Of a stretch of 64,000 nt of DNA, positions 35,112-43,335 are shown piece after piece. The notes under the pieces were generated by a model that saw nothing but the letters and a program-made list of their open reading frames with translations, was not told where the DNA came from and searched no databases. This stretch comes from Dyadobacter chenwenxiniae (GTDB taxonomy: Bacteria > Bacteroidota > Bacteroidia > Cytophagales > Spirosomataceae): NCBI RefSeq assembly GCF_022869785.1, contig NZ_CP094997.1, positions 4,278,001 to 4,342,000 of the forward strand. The letters run 5' to 3'. How positions within the stretch are numbered: the first letter of the stretch is position 1; the number at the start of each line of letters is the position of its first letter. The position numbers and the translations under genes were made by a program.

Positions 35112-36230
35112 TTACGCTTCGAAACTTGGCACATTAACCCGCACGCCGCCGTTCATAGCCGACTCGTGTGCGCATATGCCCGCGCAAGTGTAGTTAGCGG
35201 CCAATGCTGCGTCCACCGCAGAGTCGCGCCCTTCGACGATGGCGGCTACAAATTCCTGCACCAAATGCGGGTGTGATCCACCATGACCTGCGCCTTGCAG
35301 GAAGGAAACGTGGTTTGGATCGTCGATTTTTTCTCGTTTTGTAAAATGTTTGATGGGCTCGATGAGAAGCTCGTCTGTATCAGGCACATCGACGCGTTTC
35401 GCATTTTCGCCGCCATCAAAAATGATGTGACTTTCATCTTGCAATTGCTCCCATTCAAAGGACATTTTGGTGCCATAAACGTCATAGCTTTCGCGATACT
35501 GACGCACAACATCAAATAACGAGCGGGTTGCTTCCGCTACAACATCTGAATTTTTTAATGTAAAGGTAGCTGTTTCCACTGCAAACGGAGAGCCATAACG
35601 GCTAGCCAGATCTTCACTCAAACGGCCTGAACCGTGACAAACAACCGTTTCAGCAATGGTGTTATTAATTTTCAAAAGCGGAGAGATGGCGTGCGTGCCG
35701 TTCAGCATGGGTGGGTAACCTTTCCAATATTCGCCCCAGCCTTCCATGCTCATATCCTGAATGTGCGAGCCGCGCACAAACTGAATGCGGCCCAATTCGC
35801 CAGATTCTGCTAATTTCAATCCATATAAAAACTCACGCGTGTAAAGCGCCGTTTCCATCATCATGTACACTTTGCCAGAGCGGCGTTTTGCCTCAACGAT
35901 GGCTGTGCAGTCTTCTACAGTCATGGCCATAGGGATGGTGCAAGCCGTGTGTTTTCCTGCATTTAATGATGCTAATGTCATCTTTGCGTGCTCGGGAACG
36001 GGTGTTACCACGTGGATTGCGTCCACATCTTCTCTTTGTGGAACATCTTCGAAATTTTCAAAAACCAGGTTTGGGTCAAGGTTAAATTTGGCAGTCAGTT
36101 CATCACGGGTTTCTTTACTGCGCGTACAAATTCCTACGGCTTTAATGTTAGGGTGACTTTGATAAATGGGGATAAATTCTTTTCCAAAACCCATTCCAAC
36201 AATGACTACTGTGATTTGCGTCTGACTCAT
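35112..36230 (-). CDS. Gfo/Idh/MocA family oxidoreductase lacking the EKP lysine
   Basis: A 372-residue cytoplasmic Rossmann protein: TVVIVGMGFGKEF at the N-terminus and VVTPVPEHAKM in the expected second half of the fold. Where the family normally has EKP, this protein reads GKHTACTIPMAMT, so the usual catalytic lysine is Ile99. The C-terminal domain carries GAGHGGSHPHLVQEF with several histidines, which may offer a different catalytic or metal site. It is in block 3 between ThuA and the tagatose-3-epimerase-like enzyme, in line with sugar oxidation or 3-keto-sugar work, but with altered chemistry. Confidence 0.88.
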   Translation of the reverse strand: MSQTQITVVIVGMGFGKEFIPIYQSHPNIKAVGICTRSKETRDELTAKFNLDPNLVFENFEDVPQREDVDAIHVVTPVPEHAKMTLASLNAGKHTACTIPMAMTVEDCTAIVEAKRRSGKVYMMMETALYTREFLYGLKLAESGELGRIQFVRGSHIQDMSMEGWGEYWKGYPPMLNGTHAISPLLKINNTIAETVVCHGSGRLSEDLASRYGSPFAVETATFTLKNSDVVAEATRSLFDVVRQYRESYDVYGTKMSFEWEQLQDESHIIFDGGENAKRVDVPDTDELLIEPIKHFTKREKIDDPNHVSFLQGAGHGGSHPHLVQEFVAAIVEGRDSAVDAALAANYTCAGICAHESAMNGGVRVNVPSFEA

Positions 36231-36268
36231 TTTTGCTTTTGTTTTAATTAATATTCTTAATTCATTCT

Positions 36269-36294
36269 TTGCCCCGGGCTTAAGCCCGGGGCAA
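36269..36294. repeat. Perfect 26-bp GC-rich palindrome
   Basis: The 13-base half TTGCCCCGGGCTT (36269-36281) is followed directly by its reverse complement (36282-36294). It fills the gap between the ThuA stop (36303) and the Gfo/Idh start (36230). There is no T tract in the direction of transcription. It is unlike the other palindromes here in sequence and may be a third dispersed repeat family or a DNA-binding site. Confidence 0.8.
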
Positions 36295-36302
36295 TTGATT
36301 TT

Positions 36303-37040
36303 TTATTGATTAGCAGCCCATTGAACAGCATTCCGCAGAATAGTCTGGTAAGGCGCTATGGTGTGCGATGCGGCATCATGGCCCAAGGCAATGCCTACAA
36401 CCCTGCCCTTTGGATATTTTACAATGAAAATACTCGGGAAAATTTTGTCCGAACCTGCGGCTTTCGCAGTGGCGAGTACTTCAATCGGCGATCCGGATTC
36501 ATCAGGAATTTGGTAATACAATTCATCATCCAGGTGGAATGTTTCCGGCACATTCTTGGTCACTGGGTGCTTCTTATTAGTGATTGTTACATCGAAAGGG
36601 CCATATTTATCATGTCCTTTCGAACCGCCGCCTACCAGTTTTTGATTGTATTCCGGCCAGTCTTTCCAGTTGTACCAAAGGGCAGGATGCGCGAGCACCA
36701 AGCCTTTTCCAGCATCTACAAATGCAAATATTGCTTTGCGAGTGGCATCATCGGCAATAGGTTGGTTGTTCGCCAAAAGAAGCACATCAATGTCTTTCAG
36801 TTTCGACAAGATCGTTGTTGGATCGCTCGTATATTCCACGGTTGCAAAACCGTCTTTTTGTAATGTTTCAACGTCAGCGCCTTTATACCATTTGTCGAAA
36901 TCATGAGAAGATCCGCCGCCGACGAGCAAAACGCGGATGGCCTTTTTACCTGGTTTATTACTGATATTCCCTGCATTAGCCGCTACAAACGCGAGCAGCA
37001 AAATGAACGTCAGGGCAGTTTTTAAAAATTGCTTTGTCAT
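36303..37040 (-). CDS. ThuA domain protein, exported
   Basis: A 245-residue protein with a Sec signal (about 1-24, ending VAANAG). The ThuA-like fold, related to class I glutamine amidotransferases but without their catalytic cysteine, is shown by IRVLLVGGGSSHDFDKWY, DVLLLANNQP, GKGLVLAHPALWYNW and RVVGIALGHDAASH. ThuA of rhizobia belongs to a trehalose pathway that passes through 3-keto sugars together with a Gfo/Idh partner (ThuB). Here a Gfo/Idh gene is the next gene, 72 bases on. A second ThuA domain sits at the N-terminus of the fusion protein encoded upstream. Confidence 0.9.
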   Translation of the reverse strand: MTKQFLKTALTFILLLAFVAANAGNISNKPGKKAIRVLLVGGGSSHDFDKWYKGADVETLQKDGFATVEYTSDPTTILSKLKDIDVLLLANNQPIADDATRKAIFAFVDAGKGLVLAHPALWYNWKDWPEYNQKLVGGGSKGHDKYGPFDVTITNKKHPVTKNVPETFHLDDELYYQIPDESGSPIEVLATAKAAGSDKIFPSIFIVKYPKGRVVGIALGHDAASHTIAPYQTILRNAVQWAANQ

Positions 37041-37087
37041 TTGAAAAGAATTAAAGTTGAGCTCTTAGGTTTAAAAGGCCTTTTGAA

Positions 37088-40000
37088 TTATTTAACTACC
37101 CGCATAATTCCATTCATTCCGCGCCAGTGGCCTGGGAAAGTGCAGACATAGGTATAATCGCCAGGCTCATTAGGAACCGTAAATTCCAATGTCACCGTTT
37201 CACCCGAGTTAACCAATCTGGTTGCATAAAGGACTTCCGCGATTTTAGGAACATATTGCTTCTCAGCCGCTTTGGGGTCTCGAAGCATTTCGTCGGCGGC
37301 ATTTCCTACTTTTTGCAAAGTGCCGGGTTTAATGATGACCAGGTTATGCTGCATGCCATCCGGATTTTCGAGGTTAATGATCACTTTTTGACCCGCTTTT
37401 ACAGTAAGCTGCTTTTTGTCAAATTGCATAATCTCCTTTTCCACTTTCAGTTCGATCACCGTTGCATTGGACGATTTTGCTGTGCTTTCATTAGCTGTTT
37501 TTTGCGTTTCAGCAATATTGGCATTGCCCTCCGAAGGCCGGTTCAGTTCCAATGAAGCCTTTTGAAAATTACCTGCAAACCCGAATTTGCCCTCATAAGT
37601 GCCAATTTTGTCGTCGCCTTCCATGTCTTCACCAGTGCGAACTGAGTTGCTAAGCGGCGTGGCAAATAACATATGTGCTTTGCCTTTTGCAGCTTCTTTT
37701 CCATCAATGCTAATGGTAATGTCTCCTGTTTTTGTCAGATTTGCGACCACGTCAAACTTCTCAGGAAGCGGTTCACTGGTTGCGGCCTGGCTTAATGTTC
37801 CGTGCTGTTTTACGGCCATAATCACCTTCCCATCCTGAATGTACAGGGCATAACCACCATCTTTTCCACCTTGTCCGGCGATGAAACCTTGCAATGCTTT
37901 GTCTTTTGCTTTGGTTACACTGGCTTTGAGGGTGATTTCTTTTCCGGATACATCAGGCGGAAATTGCAATGTATTTCTGCGGCCCAAAGGATACACTTCT
38001 TTGTAAAGTGCCTTGGTAACCTGCTCGCTAAATGCGGATTTAAGCGACTGCTTCTGAGAAGCAGCCAAAAATCCTTTTTCATGGCTAATAGCAGCTGCCA
38101 AAAGTGCTTTCGACAGCCAGGGATCTTTTGCATTTTGTTCATCCAATGTGGCCTGGTAAACCGCTTCTCCCACTTTTTCGGAAGCTGGCAAATCCACAAG
38201 CGCTACAAAAACACTCAATCGCGTGTTCAAATTGGCATCTTTCATGCCTTTTTGCAACATTTCAAAACTCTGCTCATTCTTCGGCAACACGCTTGCCGCC
38301 GCTTTCCGAACACCCGCTGCCGGGTGGGTCAATGCTTTGTTGACAACCTGCAAAGCTTCAACATTTGATCCGTCCAAAACCCCAAGTCCATGTAACGTCC
38401 ACAATGCGTGCACAGCCGGACTATTTAAACCGATTTCGTCGACTTTCGGATTGTTAAGGATTTTGTAAAGTTCAGGGATAACGGATAGTTTTTTGGATTC
38501 AACCAAAAGCCGCTGTGCAGTCATGCGCCAGAACATATTGTCATTTTCCAATGCTGCAACAAGTCCCGGCAGATCGTCTTTTGACAACTTCATTGCTGGC
38601 GTTTTCTTGCCGTTTTTGTAAATAACCCGGTAAATCCGGCCGTGGTTTAAATCACGCATTGGACTGCTGAATGCGTTTCCAGGTCCGTGCGGCTGTTCTT
38701 TGAATGGCATGATGAACTCTGCGGGCGACTGCGCTGGAACGAACACATTGTGCTGTATAATGAAGTTATACCAGTCCGCAATCCAAACGGCTCCATCCGG
38801 GCCGGTTTCCGCATGCACAGGGCCAAACCATTCATCGGAGCTTGCCATGAAATTCCAGCCATCTTGTTCCTTAAAACCTGCACCATCTGGCTCCAAAACG
38901 GCCTTATGCACAAGGCGGATCGTCGGTTCCGTTACAAAGGCAATGCGGTTCCAGTATTCTTTTGGGAAATTTCTTGCGGTGTAAAAACGGTGACCGGCAG
39001 CAGAAGTAAAGCCTCCTACAACGTCCACTTGTCGCAAATTTGGCGTCAGCGAATGTGCGTCATAATGTCCGTCGATTTTCTGAACCGCCAAAACACCCGG
39101 CTGATCATCGCCGATGGTGCGCTGCATATATTGGGCTGGCATAGAATAGAATGCGCTGTGCGTGTTGTTAGCAGTGGAAAGGAAGACATTATTATCCTCC
39201 GTCACGCCCAATCCCCAGGTGTTATTGCTGGTGCTGCCCAGGTAAGCGAATTCTTTTCCATCAGGTTTGAAATGATAAACGCCTTGCGAGAAATTGAATT
39301 TCTTTCCATCAATGCTGCCATTAAAGCCCGAATAACCCAGCACGCCCCAGATCTTGTTATCAAATCCATATTGCAAATTGGACGGGCCGGCGTGCGTATC
39401 GTTTTTGCCCCAGCCGGTCATAATCACTTCCCGCACGTCAGCAATGTCGTCGCCGTTGGTGTCCTTCATGAAAATAAAATCCGGCGCCATGGAAACGATG
39501 ATCCCGCCATTTGAAAAAACCATGCTGGTCGGAATGTTCAGCTTGTCTGCAAACACGGTGAATTTGTCGGCCTTACCATCGCCATTTGTGTCTTCACAAA
39601 TTTTAATGCGGTCGTTGGCCGCGCCGTCCGTTTCTTTAAATGTGTTTGGATAATCAACCGATTCCACAACCCAAAGCCTTCCTCGTTCATCCCAGGCCAT
39701 GGCGATGGGATTGGTAATGTCAGGCTCGGCTGCAAAAAGTTGTATTTCAAAGTCAGCGGGAACCTGCGTCAGCTTGTTAGATTCAGAGGGTGACAGTGAT
39801 TCCTGCATTTTTGGAACAACATGCCTTTTGGTATAATGAGAAATGGTATCCGACTGATAAATGTCCACTTCTGGCAATTTCAATGCAGCGATTTCTGCTT
39901 TCACTTTATCGCCGACCGCCCACATTACGCCGTTTCTAACCAGGTCCAGAAACCCTTTATTCGTCCAGGTGCTGTCTTCATGACCATAAGCGGTGTAAAA

Positions 40001-40624
40001 AACGCGTCCTTTTCCCTCATTACGCACCCATGTATAAGGCTCGTGCACGTCGCCTTCAACGCGCTCGCCAAGGACAGTTTTGTCAGGGTTCAGGTTTTTA
40101 TGCACATAAGTTTCGTCCCAGGTCTCAAAATCCGTAATGCCTTGCATCACAGGATGATTAGGTTTCAAAATGGTATTTTTAAAACTGCTAACCTTATGCG
40201 AAGCAAACTGACCGCCGATGGTTTTGATATACCAATTCGAATTTCTAAAACAACCAGAAGCCGAATGCAGCGGAATGAGGCCCTTGCCGCCTTCGACAAA
40301 GGCCTTCATTGCGCTTTCTTGTGATGGTGGAAGTGAATCGTGGTTGGCGTAAATGATCAGCCCGTCGTATTTTTTCAGGTTTTCCGGGTTAATGTCATTG
40401 AGATCAACCGTGTAAGTCATGTTGATGCCGCTTTTGAACAATTTCACCGAAAGCCAGGGTGCATATTTCCCGGAATCGTGGTGTTTGCTGGTGTGACCCA
40501 GGAACAACACTTCTGCTTTTCTGCCTTGCGAAACACTCGTTTTTGTCCCCGAAGAACCCGTTTTACTCTTTGCGCACCCCAATACAAATAACCCAATAAG
40601 CAATCCTAAACTGTACTTCCTCAT
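37088..40624 (-). CDS. ThuA / PVC-type dehydrogenase / LamG-like / cupredoxin fusion lipoprotein
   Basis: A 1178-residue multidomain lipoprotein from the ATG ending at 40624 (MRKYSLGLLI; lipobox VLGC, Cys17). Order: ThuA domain (about 35-240), a six-bladed propeller of the membrane-bound dehydrogenase type (about 280-640; FEIQLFAAEPDITNPIAMAWD, RLWVVESVDYP), helical HEAT-like repeats (about 650-830), a LamG-like jelly roll (about 870-1030), and a C-terminal blue-copper domain with ligands His1093 (MQHNL), Cys1161, His1166 and Met1170 (CTFPGHWRGMNG). The CxxCH haem motif often attached to this propeller family is absent; copper may take its place as electron acceptor. It lies 39 bases behind DUF3823 in block 3. 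Confidence 0.9.
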   Translation of the reverse strand: MRKYSLGLLIGLFVLGCAKSKTGSSGTKTSVSQGRKAEVLFLGHTSKHHDSGKYAPWLSVKLFKSGINMTYTVDLNDINPENLKKYDGLIIYANHDSLPPSQESAMKAFVEGGKGLIPLHSASGCFRNSNWYIKTIGGQFASHKVSSFKNTILKPNHPVMQGITDFETWDETYVHKNLNPDKTVLGERVEGDVHEPYTWVRNEGKGRVFYTAYGHEDSTWTNKGFLDLVRNGVMWAVGDKVKAEIAALKLPEVDIYQSDTISHYTKRHVVPKMQESLSPSESNKLTQVPADFEIQLFAAEPDITNPIAMAWDERGRLWVVESVDYPNTFKETDGAANDRIKICEDTNGDGKADKFTVFADKLNIPTSMVFSNGGIIVSMAPDFIFMKDTNGDDIADVREVIMTGWGKNDTHAGPSNLQYGFDNKIWGVLGYSGFNGSIDGKKFNFSQGVYHFKPDGKEFAYLGSTSNNTWGLGVTEDNNVFLSTANNTHSAFYSMPAQYMQRTIGDDQPGVLAVQKIDGHYDAHSLTPNLRQVDVVGGFTSAAGHRFYTARNFPKEYWNRIAFVTEPTIRLVHKAVLEPDGAGFKEQDGWNFMASSDEWFGPVHAETGPDGAVWIADWYNFIIQHNVFVPAQSPAEFIMPFKEQPHGPGNAFSSPMRDLNHGRIYRVIYKNGKKTPAMKLSKDDLPGLVAALENDNMFWRMTAQRLLVESKKLSVIPELYKILNNPKVDEIGLNSPAVHALWTLHGLGVLDGSNVEALQVVNKALTHPAAGVRKAAASVLPKNEQSFEMLQKGMKDANLNTRLSVFVALVDLPASEKVGEAVYQATLDEQNAKDPWLSKALLAAAISHEKGFLAASQKQSLKSAFSEQVTKALYKEVYPLGRRNTLQFPPDVSGKEITLKASVTKAKDKALQGFIAGQGGKDGGYALYIQDGKVIMAVKQHGTLSQAATSEPLPEKFDVVANLTKTGDITISIDGKEAAKGKAHMLFATPLSNSVRTGEDMEGDDKIGTYEGKFGFAGNFQKASLELNRPSEGNANIAETQKTANESTAKSSNATVIELKVEKEIMQFDKKQLTVKAGQKVIINLENPDGMQHNLVIIKPGTLQKVGNAADEMLRDPKAAEKQYVPKIAEVLYATRLVNSGETVTLEFTVPNEPGDYTYVCTFPGHWRGMNGIMRVVK

Positions 40625-40663
40625 TAAATGCGCTATTTTAAAATTCACTCGAAGTCTTACTTT

Positions 40664-41365
40664 TTAAAATTCCACCTTCTGAACCGGTGAAAATATCATA
40701 TCCTCCACATCCTTAATCTTCACACCAACTCTTGCAAAAACGTATTTTTGTGTCGGAACCAATGTCGGAATTTCTGTTTGAAGCGTGATTGCATTTAAGT
40801 TTTTAATGTCGGCACCGGCAATGTCCGTTACACTTACATTCGTTGCCCGGGAAACCAACTGGGTTTTGTTGATAAATAGTGAGAGGCGTTCGATGTCCTT
40901 CGCCTCGGCGCCAGTAATGATTTTTTCCAGCTTCAATGTGGCTGTTACCTTGTTTTCCGCACCGGCGAATTGTGGTGTCCGGATCATATAGTAAGGCCTC
41001 ACTTCCACATCCACCTGCTTATCGCCTTCCAGCGTGACGAACAATGTATCCTTTGCAGCCGCATCTTTTTCCAAAGTCTTAAATGGCCCTCTTCCTTTTG
41101 GGAAGACCAGTTTGTAATTGCCGTTAAAAAGCATTGCGGAGTAGGCACCACTTTGGTCAACTTGCGCATCAATTGCGGCAAGCTTACCAAACCCCGGCTG
41201 CCACAATTGCAGCCTCACCTGATTGTATTCAACGCCGATTGGCTCACCATTGTAAACAATCCGGCCGGATAATGTTGACTTTGGCTCTGTAAAATTGTCT
41301 TTCTCGCAAGACGCAAGCAGCGCAAGCATAGCCAGACAGGGTATAAAATGAAATCTGATTTTCAT
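40664..41365 (-). CDS. DUF3823 domain lipoprotein
   Basis: A 233-residue lipoprotein (LLASC, Cys20) with the DUF3823 pattern: an Ig-like N-terminal domain (LSGRIVYNGEPIGVEYNQVRLQLWQ, GNYKLVFPKGRGPF) and a second beta domain. Such proteins are regularly encoded just after SusD and are thought to be extra surface glycan-binding or scaffold lipoproteins. Here it follows SusD-3 by 27 bases and precedes the fusion lipoprotein. The exact ligand is unknown. Confidence 0.87.
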   Translation of the reverse strand: MKIRFHFIPCLAMLALLASCEKDNFTEPKSTLSGRIVYNGEPIGVEYNQVRLQLWQPGFGKLAAIDAQVDQSGAYSAMLFNGNYKLVFPKGRGPFKTLEKDAAAKDTLFVTLEGDKQVDVEVRPYYMIRTPQFAGAENKVTATLKLEKIITGAEAKDIERLSLFINKTQLVSRATNVSVTDIAGADIKNLNAITLQTEIPTLVPTQKYVFARVGVKIKDVEDMIFSPVQKVEF

Positions 41366-41392
41366 AATATCTGATCTTTTAAATGTGATTGC

Positions 41393-43318
41393 CTAGTGAT
41401 TTGGGTTGCGGACGATCTTTGGATTGTTGTTGACAACCTCGTCCGTGATCAGCGAATAATAATTTCCTAACTGGAAGCGGTCCGCACCGGTTACTCGACT
41501 CAATTTTACAGTTTTATAAATCCATTTGCCATTGTTAGGAGACCCCGGCTCATACACTTTGTAAGGCCACAAGGCCCAAGGCTGCGTGTTTCTTTTGGTG
41601 GCTTTTCCAAGATCTTTTGAAAGGTCAGCGGCCGTGATTGCGTTGCCATCCATAACAATGTGGGCAATTCTCCAACGTTGGATATCATAATGATAATGTC
41701 CTTCAAAAGCCAGCTCTACGCGGCGCTCGTGCGCGATGCGATCGAATGTAATGTCACCGGCAACGAGTGGTTTGGTCAATCCGGCTCTGGCCCGCACCTG
41801 GTTCATATATCCGGCTGCTACGGCAGGTTGTTTTAGTTCAAAAGCCGCCTCAGCTGCATTCAAAAGCACTTCTGCATATCTGTAACGGATAAACCAGACT
41901 TCACTGTTAACCCCGCGTTGACCTGATCCAACAACGGGATCAAGATATTTGCGCAGATAAAATCCTGTTTGCGCAGTGAATTCAAAGCCGTCAATCGGGC
42001 CGTCGAAGCCTACAACTTGTTCAGGAACGGTTTTACCTGGCAATGTTTTCTGTGCACCGCGGTCGTCTCCGCTTACGATGGAGCCATTTCCAAGTTGAAA
42101 TCCAGCCCAAATGTCCACTGCTCTTCCTTTGAATGTGGTTCCGGGCAACATTACTGTTCCGGCTAGCCTTGCGTCACGTCCCTCGAAAATGTCCGTTTGA
42201 TTGGTATAATAAATCGGAGCGCCGGATGCATTGGTTGTCGGGATGCGGGCAAATGTATTGTCCAGCTTCTCAAATGCTTCTACAAAGTTTAATGATGGAT
42301 TAATTCTTCCACCTTCCTCTTCCTCAGCACCGTAGCGAGGCTGATTAGAGCCTGTGAAATAATGCACTTTACCGCTTTGCAACTTGTAATCATCCACAAA
42401 AATCGCTTCCGGGTTATTCGCTTTGTCGTAAAATATGCTTGAAAAATTTTCCGACAGATCGGGTTTTTTCGTGTAAAGGGCATAAGCGCCCACGCTTCCG
42501 TTGATGATCTCTTTGGCTGCTTCCAACGCTTTGGTATAATAACCCGTAGCCAGATTAGCAGGAATGCCCACTTCGCCACCAGGCAATGAAACCGAAGGTG
42601 TATTTACGCCATATTTAGCCAGAGATCCTGCATAAAGCGCAGCCCGAGCCTGCATTGCCAGTGCGGCTGCCTGTGTGGCCCTTGATTTTTCTCCGGCATT
42701 GGCAGGAAGTTTGGCTTTGATTTCACCTGCCTCTTTAATTACAAAATCATAAATTTCTGACTCCTTGGCTCTTGCATGTTGCAGGTAAGTAGGATCGCCG
42801 CTGAAATCATAAGTCATTGGTTCCAGGATCAATGGAACGCCGCCCATGCGTTTTACCAGCTCGAAATAGTAGGAAGCGCGGAGAAATCGTGCTTCTGCCA
42901 AAAAGCGCTCTTTGGCAGCGGGTGAAAGTTTTTCAGCTGCTTCGCATTTTTGAATAAACAAATTCATCTCCCGAATGTAACCGTAATCCCAGATCGACCA
43001 GGTGTTCAAATCCCATCCGCTGTTTTGGAATTGATTATAACGACCCGATTCCGACCAGAAAGCTTCATTGAAATCTGCCACCCGCGTCCAGCCCGTAAGA
43101 GGATCGAGGTTCCATTGGCGCTGAAAATCGCGGAAGTTGCCCAGATCGACGTAACGGTTGTATAAGTTTCCCAATAAGGAAAGGACCTGCCCTTCGTCGC
43201 CCCAAACCTGTTCTTCTGTTAAAATGTTTGTTGGCGGCCGGTTCAGGAATTCATCATCATTACAGCCCCAGCTAAGCAAAAGCAACACAAATACGGGTAT
43301 ATAAAATATCTTTTTCAT
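41393..43318 (-). CDS. SusD/RagB-family outer-membrane lipoprotein (block 3)
   Basis: A 641-residue surface lipoprotein (lipobox LSWGC, Cys19), larger than the other two SusD proteins here and of the sub-type seen with DUF3823 partners. Family marks include CNDDEFLNRPPTNILTEEQVW at the start, FLAEARFLRASYYFELVKRMGG, the helix RYRYAEVLLNAAEAAFELKQ and the closing NPKIVRNPNH. It forms the lid of SusC-3. The gap to susC is 17 bases, and the DUF3823 gene follows. Confidence 0.93.
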   Translation of the reverse strand: MKKIFYIPVFVLLLLSWGCNDDEFLNRPPTNILTEEQVWGDEGQVLSLLGNLYNRYVDLGNFRDFQRQWNLDPLTGWTRVADFNEAFWSESGRYNQFQNSGWDLNTWSIWDYGYIREMNLFIQKCEAAEKLSPAAKERFLAEARFLRASYYFELVKRMGGVPLILEPMTYDFSGDPTYLQHARAKESEIYDFVIKEAGEIKAKLPANAGEKSRATQAAALAMQARAALYAGSLAKYGVNTPSVSLPGGEVGIPANLATGYYTKALEAAKEIINGSVGAYALYTKKPDLSENFSSIFYDKANNPEAIFVDDYKLQSGKVHYFTGSNQPRYGAEEEEGGRINPSLNFVEAFEKLDNTFARIPTTNASGAPIYYTNQTDIFEGRDARLAGTVMLPGTTFKGRAVDIWAGFQLGNGSIVSGDDRGAQKTLPGKTVPEQVVGFDGPIDGFEFTAQTGFYLRKYLDPVVGSGQRGVNSEVWFIRYRYAEVLLNAAEAAFELKQPAVAAGYMNQVRARAGLTKPLVAGDITFDRIAHERRVELAFEGHYHYDIQRWRIAHIVMDGNAITAADLSKDLGKATKRNTQPWALWPYKVYEPGSPNNGKWIYKTVKLSRVTGADRFQLGNYYSLITDEVVNNNPKIVRNPNH

Positions 43319-43335
43319 CGCGAAAATTCTGGTTA

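Noticed and set aside
38687..39514. Open frame of 275 codons on the plus strand inside the fusion lipoprotein gene
   Set aside because: It is antisense to a gene with clear domain structure throughout; its product has no recognisable fold, and long antisense frames follow from codon bias here.
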